From Oceanimonas sp052119705 (lineage in GTDB: Bacteria > Pseudomonadota > Gammaproteobacteria > Enterobacterales > Aeromonadaceae): a DNA stretch of 64,000 bases. The notes under the pieces were generated by a model, which saw nothing but the letters and a program-made list of their open reading frames with translations, was not told the origin of the DNA and did not search any database. Location: NCBI RefSeq assembly GCF_052119705.1, contig NZ_JBGQOP010000008.1, positions 1-64,000 of the forward strand, read 5' to 3'. Made by a program: the position numbers and the translations under genes. Below are positions 52,793 through 62,401 of the stretch, one piece after another. The stretch's first letter is position 1, and each line of letters starts with the position of its first letter.

Positions 52793-54102
52793 TGGGCTGC
52801 CTCCAACACCATGGCCACGCCTAGGCCACCGGCGGCGCAGGCCGTGGTGAGCGCCAAACCGCCGCCACGGCGATTAAGTTCGGTCAACGTTTGAGTGATC
52901 ATGCGCGCACCTGTGGCGGCAAACGGATGCCCGTAGGCTAAAGATCCACCCAGGACGTTAAATTTCGTCATGTCGACTTCGCCAATGGCTTGGCTGCGAT
53001 TAAGGTGCTGCTGGGCAAAGCGCGGGCTGGCAAACATCGCTAAGTTAGCCAAGGTTTGGGCCGCAAAGGCTTCATGCATATCGATTAAGTCCATGTCCGC
53101 CAAGGTACAGCCTGCCTTATCCAGCGCCAACGGCGTGGCATAGCTTGGGCCAAGTAACATGTCGTGTTGCACACTGATGGCGGCATACGCATAACTGCGC
53201 ACATAGCCCAATGGCGTGAGCCCAAGCTCCTTGGCTCGGCTTTCCGTCATCATCAAAATAGCGGCCGCGCCATCGGTGAGCGGCGTACTGGTGCCCGCGG
53301 TTACAGTACCGTGGCGGCGTTCGAAGGCGGGCTTGAGTTTGGCGTAATCGGCCAATGTCGACTCGGCTCGAATATTATTATCTTGCTCAAAGGCGGCCTT
53401 AAAAGGCGGCACGTAGCAAGCCATCACTTGCTCGCTCAGTCTGCCATCTTGCCAAGCCTGCGTGGCCAATTGATGAGATCGCAGGGCAAATTCGTCTTGT
53501 GCTTCACGGCTAATACCATGACTTTTTGCCATTTGCTCTGCGGTTTGGCCCATGGATAGTCCAGTGGAATATTCGGCCACCGCCGGCGGCACTGGGGCCA
53601 AGTCCGCCAATTTTAAGCGACGCACTATGGCAAATTTGGCGCTCAAGGTTTTCGCCTTGCTCAAGTCCAGTAAAGCTTCGGCTAAACTTTTAGACACGCC
53701 AATGGGTAATACAGAAGACGAGTCAGCACCGCCCGCTATGCCCACCTGCAGTTGGCCGGCCAACATAGACTCGGCTAAGTTTGATACCGCTTGAAAGCTG
53801 GTAGCACAGGCGCGTGTCACGCTGTATGCATCCGTGGTGACTGGCAAGGTGCTCGCCAGCACGATTTCGCGGGCAATATTGGGTGCAGTGGGCATTTGCA
53901 CTACCTGACCAAACACCAGTTGCTGCACCTCGCAGGCCTCCATAGGCGTGCGCGCCAGCAGCTCGTTAACTACCATGGTACCCAGCTCAAGAGCAGGAAT
54001 GCCGCGAAAAGCACTCGCTTGACGGGCAAAGGGCGTTCTCAGTCCCGACACTATGGCGATGCGATCACCGTTGGGGGTAAGTAGTGGATTTTTCGCCGCC
54101 AT
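52789..54102 (-). CDS. fadI: Acetyl-CoA acyltransferase FadI
   Basis: A 437-residue thiolase, the beta subunit of the fadIJ beta-oxidation complex. The acylated Cys lies in SVTRACATSFQAV, DMHEAFAAQTLANL and GHPFAATGARM carry the His residues, and the second active-site Cys is in LTTACAAGGLGVAMVLEA. AAAGGAG lies before the ATG. A FadR-type operator is about 100 bases upstream. Confidence 0.95.
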   Translation of the reverse strand: MAAKNPLLTPNGDRIAIVSGLRTPFARQASAFRGIPALELGTMVVNELLARTPMEACEVQQLVFGQVVQMPTAPNIAREIVLASTLPVTTDAYSVTRACATSFQAVSNLAESMLAGQLQVGIAGGADSSSVLPIGVSKSLAEALLDLSKAKTLSAKFAIVRRLKLADLAPVPPAVAEYSTGLSMGQTAEQMAKSHGISREAQDEFALRSHQLATQAWQDGRLSEQVMACYVPPFKAAFEQDNNIRAESTLADYAKLKPAFERRHGTVTAGTSTPLTDGAAAILMMTESRAKELGLTPLGYVRSYAYAAISVQHDMLLGPSYATPLALDKAGCTLADMDLIDMHEAFAAQTLANLAMFASPRFAQQHLNRSQAIGEVDMTKFNVLGGSLAYGHPFAATGARMITQTLTELNRRGGGLALTTACAAGGLGVAMVLEAAQ

Positions 54103-54200
54103 GCAGGCTCCTTTATGAGCATAAATAATGAAACTGAGGCAATGAGTGCTAGCTGCTAAAATTGACCAATTAACCCTAATATCAATTAAACATGCGTTAA

Positions 54201-54219
54201 TTACAGGTCTGACCTCAAC
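54201..54219. promoter_or_regulatory. FadR-type operator upstream of fadIJ
   Basis: ACAGGTCTGACCTCAAC contains the perfect dyad AGGTC-T-GACCT, the core of the FadR consensus (CTGGTCNGACCAG). The outer bases fit less well. It lies about 100 bases before the fadI start. Repression by FadR, relieved by long-chain acyl-CoA, is the expected regulation. Confidence 0.6.
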
Positions 54220-54466
54220 TATGCTAGCAAAGAAAACTGCTTGGGAACACTGGCCATAACTTACTTACGTCACATATTGTTAACAAGACATACCTGACGT
54301 TTGCCCTGCCCGCTTAAGCCACACTTAGGCTTCAATTAGGCTTCACTCAAGCCTAACTTAGCCCGCCCTCGTCTAAACTCGGCATAAGTGGCGTCTGCTA
54401 TATACTCGCATGGGGCTTTAATTATGCGTAAACTCTTCTTAGCCAACCTATTTCAACGGTGAGTAG
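54220..54466. promoter_or_regulatory. Divergent promoter region, fadI / ECF sigma
   Basis: No gene is seen in this remainder of the 364-base divergent gap. GGTGAG lies before the sigma factor ATG. I could not assign -35/-10 elements, nor an autoregulated ECF promoter motif. Confidence 0.35.
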
Positions 54467-55036
54467 ATGATTTCTTTATTTAGGCGAAAGCAGAACGAGA
54501 CCGACTCGGTCTCTAGCACTATGGCATTAAAACATCAGCGTTATGAAGATCTGGTGTATGCCGTGCATGGGGATTTGTTTCGCTATGCCTTTTGGTTGTG
54601 TCACGACCGCCAAGTTGCCGAAGACTTAGTGCAGGAAACGTTTTTACGCGCCTGGAAGTCACTCGACAGCTTACTGGACGATCAGGCAGCTAAAGCTTGG
54701 TTGATCACCATACTACGCCGAGAGAATGCGCGTCGCTTTGAGCGTAAGCGGTTTGACTTAGTGGATGTTGACACAGTATTGGTGCCCGATATGCAAAGTG
54801 TCAGTTTGGAACAAGGTATGGAAAACGAATGGCTGCGTCGCCACATAAGCTCGCTTGCCGAAGAATACCGTGAACCTATACTGCTGCAAGTGTTGGGTGG
54901 TTTTAGTGGTGAAGAAATAGCCGAGATCTTAGATTTGAACAAAAATACCGTGATGACCCGCCTCTTTCGCGCTCGTAATCAACTGAGAGCGGCGCTGGAT
55001 AAAGATCCACAAGCAGGAGGTCAGGATAATGGATGA
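54467..55036 (+). CDS. ECF-type sigma factor (partner of DUF3379 protein)
   Basis: A 189-residue ECF sigma factor. Region 2 contains YEDLVYAVHGDLFRYAFWLC and AEDLVQETFLRAWKSLDSL, and region 4 contains SLAEEYREPILLQVLGGFSG with the helix-turn-helix AEILDLNKNTVMTRLFRARN. The stop overlaps the start of the DUF3379 gene by eight bases, the classic sigma/anti-sigma arrangement. The regulon is not evident; putP downstream is one candidate. Confidence 0.88.
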   Translation: MISLFRRKQNETDSVSSTMALKHQRYEDLVYAVHGDLFRYAFWLCHDRQVAEDLVQETFLRAWKSLDSLLDDQAAKAWLITILRRENARRFERKRFDLVDVDTVLVPDMQSVSLEQGMENEWLRRHISSLAEEYREPILLQVLGGFSGEEIAEILDLNKNTVMTRLFRARNQLRAALDKDPQAGGQDNG

Positions 55037-55781
55037 GTTAACGTTTCGGCAGCGCGCTTATGCTAACCCTCAGGATGCAGATCCAGATTTTCTGGCCGCT
55101 GCGGCTAGCTCTGAGTCTAATCAAGCCTTGGTTGATCAATTACAACGGCTTGATCTCCACCTGAGCCACGCCTTACAAGAGCCGGTGCCTAAGCACTTGG
55201 CTGCCACTTTATTGGCCATTCCCGATAATAACGCCGCCGCTAAGCCCAGCCTAGCGCCCAGTGCCGCATCGAGCCGAGCCCTAGGCTGGCGTCATTTGGC
55301 CATAGCTGCTTCTCTTACCTTCGTACTGGGCTTTTCGACCCGCTTTATTTCTTTTAATGATACCAGCCCCGCCTTGACCAGCATGAGCCAAATTGCCATG
55401 GAGCATGTGTATGCAGAATCTGCATTTACGTCAGGGGTGGATGAACAAGTGACGCTTACGGCGGTGAATGCCAAATTACAGCCCTATGGTACTCAGCTGC
55501 AAAGCTTAGCTGAGGTAGGGCAAGTGTATTACGCCAATCATTGTTTATTTGGCGACGGCCCAGCGGCGCACTTGGTTATTCAGGGGGAGCATCACAGGGT
55601 GCACGTATTTATCGTGCCCCCTAAGCGGGAGCTCAACAGCATTCGCCGCTTCTCTGATCAACGCTACCATGGCGAAATCGTACCCATGGAGCTCAATCAT
55701 CTGGTGGTGATCGGCGAGCAAGACGAAGACATTGATGAGATGGCTAAAAAAATTCAATCCTCGTTAGAACGTTCTATCTAA
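55029..55781 (+). CDS. DUF3379 membrane protein, likely anti-sigma factor
   Basis: A 250-residue DUF3379 family protein. The N-terminal 80 residues are cytosolic (MDELTFRQRAYANPQDADPD, LQRLDLHLSHALQEPVPKHL), there is one membrane segment (HLAIAASLTFVLGFSTRF, about 100-117), and the rest is periplasmic, including EHVYAESAFTSGVDEQVTL. This topology and the overlap with the sigma gene argue for a membrane-bound anti-sigma factor. AGGAGG lies just before the ATG. What signal it senses is unknown. Confidence 0.8.
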   Translation: MDELTFRQRAYANPQDADPDFLAAAASSESNQALVDQLQRLDLHLSHALQEPVPKHLAATLLAIPDNNAAAKPSLAPSAASSRALGWRHLAIAASLTFVLGFSTRFISFNDTSPALTSMSQIAMEHVYAESAFTSGVDEQVTLTAVNAKLQPYGTQLQSLAEVGQVYYANHCLFGDGPAAHLVIQGEHHRVHVFIVPPKRELNSIRRFSDQRYHGEIVPMELNHLVVIGEQDEDIDEMAKKIQSSLERSI

Positions 55782-55806
55782 GCAAAGCAATCGCCGCCAT
55801 CAATAC

Positions 55807-55842
55807 ATAACAGCATCGCTGTAAGCCTAGCGCTGCTGTTAT
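55807..55842 (+). terminator. Terminator of the ECF/DUF3379 operon
   Basis: ATAACAGCATCGCT and AGCGCTGCTGTTAT pair at 13 of 14 positions around GTAAGCCT, 26 bases after the DUF3379 stop. Confidence 0.65.
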
Positions 55843-56224
55843 TCATGCCTTTAATAAGCTTGTCCCCTGTTATTGTTAAGCTGCGTTTTCTGCAAGTATG
55901 TGGCATGTCAGCGGCATTTGAGGTTTCGCATACTACGCATCACTTTCACCTTAAGCCTCTTTTATTACCACACTGCTATCCCCTCTTAAATAGTCTGTTA
56001 TTCCTCTATGTCAGCTCAGCGTGTGGCCAAGATCACAGTAAACAGCTGCGTGTCTAAAAACCGACGGACAACTCCCGCAATGCGACATAAGGTTAGGGCA
56101 ATCGAGAGTTATTCGACTTTATGGGGTAAGATCTTGTTTCGCACGTCAATATGACTGCATCCTCGTCACTTTATCTTTCCTTTTCATGGCAACGCACACG
56201 CCGCTCGGACTACAGGAATCCGCT
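55843..56224. promoter_or_regulatory. Upstream region of putP, no gene seen
   Basis: No supportable gene is present. AGGA about 11 bases before the putP ATG is the likely ribosome-binding site and favours the start at 56225 over an earlier in-frame codon. Confidence 0.4.
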
Positions 56225-57697
56225 ATGACCATAGAAACTCCCATTCTTATTACCTTTATCAGTTATTTGGTGCTCACCATGCTGATTGGTGTGATTGCCT
56301 ATCGCGCCACCAGCTCGCTCAGTGATTATATTTTGGGTGGCCGCCGTTTAGGCCCTGCCGTCGCCGCCTTAAGTGTGGGCGCATCAGACATGAGTGGTTG
56401 GCTATTATTGGGCCTGCCCGGTGCCGTATATTTGTATGGCATTAATCAGGCTTGGATTGGTATTGGCTTAGTGATAGGTGCTTGGCTTAATTGGCTATTT
56501 GTGGCGAAGCGGCTGCGAGTCTATACAGAGCAGGCCAATGACTCACTGACTATTCCCGATTTTTTAGAGAATAGACTGGCGGATCACAGCGGCCTGATCC
56601 GCGTTATCTCGGCCATTACTATCTTGGTATTTTTTATTTTTTATACCGCTTCCGGCCTAGTGGGCGGCGCCATTTTATTTGAAAAAGTATTTGGTCTGCC
56701 TTATATAACAGCCTTGCTGTTAGGTGGCGGAGTCATCATGGCCTATACCTTTATGGGCGGGTTTTTAGCGGTATCTTGGACTGATTTCTTTCAAGGCTGC
56801 TTAATGCTGCTGGCGCTTATCGTTTTACCTTGGGCGGTGATGAACGAGCTAGGGGGGGTTAATCAAACCTTAAACACCCTTAATGGCATGGATGCCACTA
56901 AGCTGGATTTATTTCACGATTTTTCCTTACTGGGCGGCTTAAGCTTATTGGCGTGGGGCTTGGGCTACTTTGGTCAGCCGCATATTTTAGCGCGCTTTAT
57001 GGCTATCGACTCGCCAAATTCAGTGCCACTGTCGCGCCGCATTGCCATGAGTTGGATGATATTGTCGCTGTTCGGCGCCTTAGCTGTAGGCCTTGCAGGT
57101 GCTGTCTATTTTGCTGGTGTACCGCTGGAAAATTCGGAAACTGTGTTTTTAGCCCTCTCGCAAGCGGTATTTAACCCTTGGGTCGCCGGCTTACTGATTG
57201 CCGCCATTTTATCGGCCATTATGAGCACCATAGACTCACAGTTACTGGTGTGCTCCTCCGCCATTACCGAAGACTTTTATAAGCGCTGGTTTCGCCCCCA
57301 TGCCCAAGATAACGAACTCGTGTGGGTGGGCCGATTCGCCGTGGTCGCGGTAGCCGTGTTTGCCATGTTCATCGCACTGGATCCAAAATCGTCGGTACTG
57401 GACTTAGTCAGCTATGCGTGGGCCGGCTTTGGCGCCGCCTTTGGACCCGTGATCATCTTGGCATTGTACTGGCCTCGTCTCACCCGTAATGGCGCCTTAA
57501 GTGGCATCGTATTGGGTGCCATCACAGTGATTGGCTGGAAACAACTCAGCGGTGGCCCGCTCGGCATTTTTGACTTGTATGAAATCGTGCCCGGCTTTGT
57601 ACTTGCCAGCCTTGCTTGTGTGTTGATCAGCCGCTTAGGCACACCACCGAGTAAAACCGTGGTGCTCGGTTTTAGACGCATGGAATCAGAGCTTTAA
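56225..57697 (+). CDS. putP: Sodium/proline symporter PutP
   Basis: A 490-residue sodium:solute symporter (SSF family) closely matching E. coli PutP: DYILGGRRLGPAVAALSVGA, SDMSGWLLLGLPGAVYLYG, GGFLAVSWTDFFQGCLM, WGLGYFGQPHILARFMA, LSAIMSTIDSQLLVCSSAIT and SYAWAGFGAAFGPVIILALY. About 13 membrane helices are expected. It imports proline as nutrient or osmoprotectant. putA is not in the window. A bidirectional terminator follows. Confidence 0.94.
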   Translation: MTIETPILITFISYLVLTMLIGVIAYRATSSLSDYILGGRRLGPAVAALSVGASDMSGWLLLGLPGAVYLYGINQAWIGIGLVIGAWLNWLFVAKRLRVYTEQANDSLTIPDFLENRLADHSGLIRVISAITILVFFIFYTASGLVGGAILFEKVFGLPYITALLLGGGVIMAYTFMGGFLAVSWTDFFQGCLMLLALIVLPWAVMNELGGVNQTLNTLNGMDATKLDLFHDFSLLGGLSLLAWGLGYFGQPHILARFMAIDSPNSVPLSRRIAMSWMILSLFGALAVGLAGAVYFAGVPLENSETVFLALSQAVFNPWVAGLLIAAILSAIMSTIDSQLLVCSSAITEDFYKRWFRPHAQDNELVWVGRFAVVAVAVFAMFIALDPKSSVLDLVSYAWAGFGAAFGPVIILALYWPRLTRNGALSGIVLGAITVIGWKQLSGGPLGIFDLYEIVPGFVLASLACVLISRLGTPPSKTVVLGFRRMESEL

Positions 57698-57753
57698 CGC
57701 GCATGTTAAATTGAGTTTAAACTCTAATTGATGCTCAGCATCACATCAGCATC

Positions 57754-57782
57754 AAAAAAGGAGCCCAAGGGCTCCTTTTTTT
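57754..57782. terminator. Rho-independent terminator after putP
   Basis: AAAAAAGGAGCCC and GGGCTCCTTTTTTT form a 13-base stem around AA, including the A and T tracts, so it can act on both strands. Confidence 0.92.
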
Positions 57783-57937
57783 AAACAAATGTTTTACTTT
57801 TAATTAACAAATTCCTATGCTCGTCTTTCGTAAGGGTACGGTCTGTTAAGTCTGGTAAGTGTGCTGAATGAGGTAACAGAATAAGTGCACATCGCCGTAC
57901 ATTATTCACTAATACCACTTTGATGAGAGAGTCCTTC

Positions 57938-59272
57938 ATGAGCAAATACCTACTCAAGTTGTCCCTTGTTGCTGCAGCCACCGCCATGGCTACAGGGCAA
58001 GCTCACTCTGCCGCATTTCAACTGGCTGAACAAAACGCCACCGGTATCGGCCGCGCCTATGCTGGTGAAGGTGCCATTGGCGATAACGCCTCCGTGCTGG
58101 GCCGCAATCCTGCGGCCATGACACTGTTTGATCGACCTGCGCTATCGGTCGGTGCCACTTACATTAATCCGGCGGTGGATGTAGAAGGTAAGCCCACTCA
58201 ACGCCAAGCCGCTGGCGCAGCGCTGACTGGCTCACCGACTTCGTCTCAAGACATAGCTGATGATGCTGTGGTGCCCTTCTTTTATTATGTGCAACCGGTG
58301 AATGAACAATGGGCGGTGGGTTTTGGTGCTTTTACTAACTACGGCCTATCAACCACCTACCAAGATAATCATTATGCGGGCTCGGTGGCCGGTAAAACCT
58401 CGCTGAAAACCTTGAACTTAAATCCTAATATCGCGTTTAAAGCCAATCCTCATTTATCACTCGGCGCTGGGATTAATGCCGTGTATGCGGATGCGGAGCT
58501 TATTCGCCATGCAGGTATCGCTTCTCTGCAAGTAAATAGACAAACTGCAGGCCAGCCTTTTGCTACGTCACTGGCACCAGGCTCTGAGTTCGTGCGGCTA
58601 ACAGGGGATGATTGGGGTTACGGCTGGAATATTGGTCTGTTATTTGAGGCGGATGAACATAATCGTTGGGCGCTCGCCTATCGCTCTAAGATAGATTTAA
58701 CCTTAGAGGGCCAGTACTCAAGTGCACTCCCACAACTTCCTAATAATCAATCGTTAGCACCGGGTTTACCCGTAGGCACCAGCGGTATTAGCCAACCGGG
58801 GAAGTTAGACTTAAGTTTACCGGCCATGGCCGAATTATCGGGCTTCCACCAAGTTCAACCCGATTGGGCATTGCATTACGGCATGCTCTGGACTGAGTGG
58901 AGCACCTTCAAAGAGCTGCGCGCGCTTGATCCCCAAGGTGGCACTTATTTTGATAAACCAGAAGGTTTTGAAAACAGCTGGCGCATGAGTGCGGGGGCCA
59001 CACATCAGCTCAATGATCAACTAACATTACGCGGCGGTATTGCTTACGATAAGTCGCCGGTGCCAGAGAGCGCACGCTCTATCTCTATACCGGACGTCAA
59101 TCGCACTTGGTATACACTAGGGGCTACCTATGCTGTCAATGAAAACTTGAACATGGATGCCTCTTTTGCCTTCTTAGATGGCAAAAAAGTCGATGTGCAA
59201 GAAAATGATTTTACCTTTAAATCCGGTGGCGATGCCTACTTATTCGGCGTACAGATGAACTATGCATTTTAA
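57938..59272 (+). CDS. fadL: Outer membrane long-chain fatty acid transporter FadL
   Basis: A 444-residue outer-membrane beta-barrel of the FadL family. The signal peptide (MSKYLLKLSLVAAATAMATG, ending HSA) is followed by the diagnostic hatch start AAFQLAEQNATGIGRAYAGE and DNASVLGRNPAAMTLFDRP. The C-terminus ends in YLFGVQMNYAF with the terminal Phe needed for barrel assembly. It brings long-chain fatty acids to the fadIJ products encoded 4 kb away. GAGAGAG precedes the ATG; an upstream TTG is not preferred. Confidence 0.92.
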   Translation: MSKYLLKLSLVAAATAMATGQAHSAAFQLAEQNATGIGRAYAGEGAIGDNASVLGRNPAAMTLFDRPALSVGATYINPAVDVEGKPTQRQAAGAALTGSPTSSQDIADDAVVPFFYYVQPVNEQWAVGFGAFTNYGLSTTYQDNHYAGSVAGKTSLKTLNLNPNIAFKANPHLSLGAGINAVYADAELIRHAGIASLQVNRQTAGQPFATSLAPGSEFVRLTGDDWGYGWNIGLLFEADEHNRWALAYRSKIDLTLEGQYSSALPQLPNNQSLAPGLPVGTSGISQPGKLDLSLPAMAELSGFHQVQPDWALHYGMLWTEWSTFKELRALDPQGGTYFDKPEGFENSWRMSAGATHQLNDQLTLRGGIAYDKSPVPESARSISIPDVNRTWYTLGATYAVNENLNMDASFAFLDGKKVDVQENDFTFKSGGDAYLFGVQMNYAF

Positions 59273-59436
59273 ATAATACGCAGTTAAGTTTGGGTGAATA
59301 ATTACAGCTATTCCGACGGTTAAAGTGGCATAATAATGCATGATTGGCGCCCAGCAATGGGCGCTTTTTCATGGTTTTGTTTATCCAAACGCAATACTGT
59401 ATATTTACTCGGTTGTTTTTATTTTTCGGGATCCTT

Positions 59437-60660
59437 ATGCACTGTTTTGTAGCCAGACAAGCTATCTTGGATAGTCGTGGCAATCCGCTAGGGTATGAAT
59501 TGCTATTTCGTACCAGCCTCGAAAATCGCTTTCCCAACATAGACTCGGAGCTGGCTACCCGACGGTTAATGGCTGAGCAATTTTTAAGCCAAAAAATCGA
59601 AGATCTTGTGGGTGACGCGCTGTGTTTCGTCAACTTTCCCGACGCACTATTGCGGGAAGGCATGGCTGAGTCTTTTGACCAACAGCAATTAGTGATTGAA
59701 GTACTGGAAACAGCGACTCCAGATGACGAGCTACTGACGTGCGTTAAACAGCTAAAAGAATTAGGCTTTCAGGTCGCCCTTGATGACCATATTCCCAGCA
59801 CAAAGTGGGATAAGTTTTTGCCATGGGTAGATTATATCAAGATGGACTTGCGCCAAACCACAATGCAAGAATGTAAGAACCTGATTAAACGCAGCCAAAA
59901 GTATACTCAGTTACGTTTTATTGCCGAAAAAGTAGAAACGCAGCAAGAGTTCATGGCATCTCAGGACGCGGGCTTTAGCTTTTTCCAGGGCTATTACTTT
60001 CAACAGCCGCAGGTCATCAGCCGACGCATTCTCACCACAGACGAAATGACCGCCTTTGAATTACTGTCCGCCATCAGTGACGAAGATATCGATTATAATC
60101 GCCTCACCCAACTGTTTAGCCGCGATTTATCTTTGTCATATTACTTATTACGTTATGTAAATAGTTTACACATCGGCTACCGACAGCAAAACATAGATAA
60201 CTTGCGTAACGCCATCGTGTTTCTCGGCCATCAGCAACTCAAGCGCTTTACCGCCCTTATGATGGCGGCTTATATCAGTAAAAATAAAAACATAGAGCTG
60301 TATCGACTTTCCATGATACGCGCCAAATGGTGCGAGCTATTGTCAGCAAAAGTCAGCCCTAGCCTGCAAGATGATGCCTTTCTTTGTGGTCTATTTTCTT
60401 TGCTGGATGCACTGCTAGAAAGGCCAATGGCCGACATTTTGCCCCATTTATCTGTCACTGAGCCGGTACGCCAAGCATTATTGGAGCAAAAGGGGCAATT
60501 AGGCTTTTTAATGGGCCTGATGCAAGATCATGAACAAGCCAATTGGCCGATGCTACAACAGCGCTTAGACTTTATTAATTTAAGCGCAGACGACAGTAAC
60601 ATGTTTTATGAAGAAGCCATCAAGTGGAGTAAAAACATCACTCAGCATCATCCTCTTTGA
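59437..60660 (+). CDS. EAL-HDOD domain signalling protein
   Basis: A 407-residue two-domain protein of the YuxH/CdgJ type. Residues about 1-200 are an EAL-like domain, but the EAL motif is replaced by YELLFR and several metal ligands are missing or altered. Residues about 205-395 are an HDOD domain (LSAISDEDIDYNRLTQLFSR, LSYYLLRYVNSLHIGYRQ). Loss of catalytic residues suggests a c-di-GMP sensor or protein-interaction module rather than an active phosphodiesterase. The start MHCFVARQAILD is chosen because family members begin this way. Confidence 0.85.
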   Translation: MHCFVARQAILDSRGNPLGYELLFRTSLENRFPNIDSELATRRLMAEQFLSQKIEDLVGDALCFVNFPDALLREGMAESFDQQQLVIEVLETATPDDELLTCVKQLKELGFQVALDDHIPSTKWDKFLPWVDYIKMDLRQTTMQECKNLIKRSQKYTQLRFIAEKVETQQEFMASQDAGFSFFQGYYFQQPQVISRRILTTDEMTAFELLSAISDEDIDYNRLTQLFSRDLSLSYYLLRYVNSLHIGYRQQNIDNLRNAIVFLGHQQLKRFTALMMAAYISKNKNIELYRLSMIRAKWCELLSAKVSPSLQDDAFLCGLFSLLDALLERPMADILPHLSVTEPVRQALLEQKGQLGFLMGLMQDHEQANWPMLQQRLDFINLSADDSNMFYEEAIKWSKNITQHHPL

Positions 60661-60662
60661 TC

Positions 60663-60695
60663 ACCCTGAGGGAGGAAACATTTAAGCCTCAGGGT
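60663..60695 (+). terminator. Hairpin just after the EAL-HDOD gene
   Basis: ACCCTGAGG and CCTCAGGGT form a perfect nine-base stem around 15 bases, two bases after the stop codon. No T-run follows. Confidence 0.5.
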
Positions 60696-60726
60696 TAAGC
60701 TAATTTAGTGCATTGTGATTAAATAA

Positions 60727-60748
60727 ACCGCCTTAATGAACAGGCGGT
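60727..60748. terminator. Second hairpin between convergent genes
   Basis: ACCGCCT and AGGCGGT form a perfect seven-base stem around TAATGAAC. It lies between the EAL-HDOD gene and the NhaC-family gene and could serve either. Confidence 0.45.
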
Positions 60749-60844
60749 AGCTCAAATTAGTTGGCATCATCTAGCGGCCTGAGCCAAGCAATATCTCTCG
60801 CAAAAAACACCTCAACTACACAAGATAGTTATGCCGCCCTTCTT

Positions 60845-62401
60845 TTATGCCGCCCTTCTTTGCTGCCAATGCCAAAATACCAATACCAAGATAAAGGCCA
60901 GTGTTGCCGCCAGTAACCCTAGCAGCACAGATGAACTGTAACCGAGAGCCACATAACCTATTAAGCTGACCACAGCAATCGAGAGCGCGTAGGGCAGCTG
61001 GGTAAGCACATGATCCATATGATGGCAGGCCGCGCCAGTAGAAGACAAAATAGTCGTATCTGAAATAGGTGAGCAATGATCGCCAAATACCGCACCCGCC
61101 ATCACAGCCGACATAGCAGGCAATAATAGCTGAGCGTCTATGGCCATGGTCATGTCGGCGGCAATGGGCAGCATAATACCAAAAGTACCCCAACTGGTGC
61201 CTGTGGCAAACGCCATCATTCCCGCTAGCAAGAACAATACAGCGGGCAATAAGAACAATGGCAAGCTGTGTTGAACTAACGATGCCAAATATTGGCCGGT
61301 TTGTAATTGGCTGATCAAGCCCGCGATCAACCAGGCAAATAACAAGATATAAATCGCCGGCAGCATACCCTTCACACCCGTGGTGAGGGTCTGGCGCCAA
61401 TGGGCAAGAGACACACCTTGTTGCACCATACCAAACACACACACCAATGCGCCTGCGACGCCACCAAACACTAACGAACGCCCGACATTGGTGTGTTCTA
61501 ATGCGCCTAGCAAACTAAACTCAAGCCCCTCTTGCTTCAACGCATGAGCGCCGGTAAGCAGCAAGCCGACCACGGTCACTAAGGTTAAGGTGGCAATGGC
61601 CAATAATAAGTCTATTACTCGCCCTACTTGCTCACTGCTATCCTCAACCCCAGGAGGGGCGCCTTTACTGCTATCAAATAAACTCCCTTTTAAGGCCGCC
61701 TCTTCGTGGCGAGCCATGGCACCTAAATCCCAGCCGCCTCGAATCACCAGTAGCACCATAATAAGGGTGAATATCGCATAATAGTTCATGCTACCCATCA
61801 TCAAGAAGCCGCCCAATGCGGAATGCTCGGTAATGCCGTGACTGACTAAAATACCGCCGACTAAGGCGATAATATAGGCGCCCCAAGAAGAGACAGGCAT
61901 TAACACACACACGGGGGCGGCGGTAGAGTCTAATAAATAAGCCAACTTGGCACGCGAGATATTAAAGCGGTCGGTAACAGGCCGGCAAATAGTACCCACA
62001 GATAAGCTATGGAAATAGTCATCAATAAAAAAGACAAAGACTAATAACCCCGTCATCAGCTTAGCTTGACGCCTATTTTTAATACGGGTTTGTGCCCATT
62101 CAGCAAAAGCCAGCGTGGCACCAATGCGGCTTAACATGCTGATAATACAGCCCAATAACAGCAAGAAAGTAAGGATATTAACATTCCATTCGTTAACCGC
62201 ATTATCTGACCAAAAAAGAGCCAAAGCGCTGCTTAAGACCAACTGCACTGCGCCAGTGACACTAAAATGCTGTAGCAATAGCGCCGCTAAAATAATACCT
62301 AAGCCCAGAGATAACAGCACTCGACGGGTAAAGACAGCTAACACTATGGCGAGTAACGGCGGCAACAACGACCAGTAGCTTTGAATAAAAGAAGATTCCA
62401 C
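60845..62401 (-). CDS. NhaC-family Na+/H+ antiporter
   Basis: A 518-residue polytopic membrane protein of the NhaC family. NWNVNILTF-like NEWNVNILTFLLLLGCIISM, FFIDDYFHSLSVGTICRPVT, YLLDSTAAPVCVLMPVSSWG, FATGTSWGTFGIMLPIA and GAVFGDHCSPISDTTILSST are the hallmark motifs. Family members exchange Na+ for H+, and some transport amino acids instead. The GTG start at 62401 has TTAGGTG seven bases upstream; an earlier GTG five codons before has none. I looked for a lysine riboswitch upstream and did not see one. Confidence 0.85.
   Translation of the reverse strand: MESSFIQSYWSLLPPLLAIVLAVFTRRVLLSLGLGIILAALLLQHFSVTGAVQLVLSSALALFWSDNAVNEWNVNILTFLLLLGCIISMLSRIGATLAFAEWAQTRIKNRRQAKLMTGLLVFVFFIDDYFHSLSVGTICRPVTDRFNISRAKLAYLLDSTAAPVCVLMPVSSWGAYIIALVGGILVSHGITEHSALGGFLMMGSMNYYAIFTLIMVLLVIRGGWDLGAMARHEEAALKGSLFDSSKGAPPGVEDSSEQVGRVIDLLLAIATLTLVTVVGLLLTGAHALKQEGLEFSLLGALEHTNVGRSLVFGGVAGALVCVFGMVQQGVSLAHWRQTLTTGVKGMLPAIYILLFAWLIAGLISQLQTGQYLASLVQHSLPLFLLPAVLFLLAGMMAFATGTSWGTFGIMLPIAADMTMAIDAQLLLPAMSAVMAGAVFGDHCSPISDTTILSSTGAACHHMDHVLTQLPYALSIAVVSLIGYVALGYSSSVLLGLLAATLAFILVLVFWHWQQRRAA

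Noticed and set aside
60816..61442. 208-residue frame overlapping the NhaC-family gene in another frame
   Set aside because: The NhaC frame carries all family motifs; the alternative frame is Cys/Arg/Tyr-rich shadow translation.
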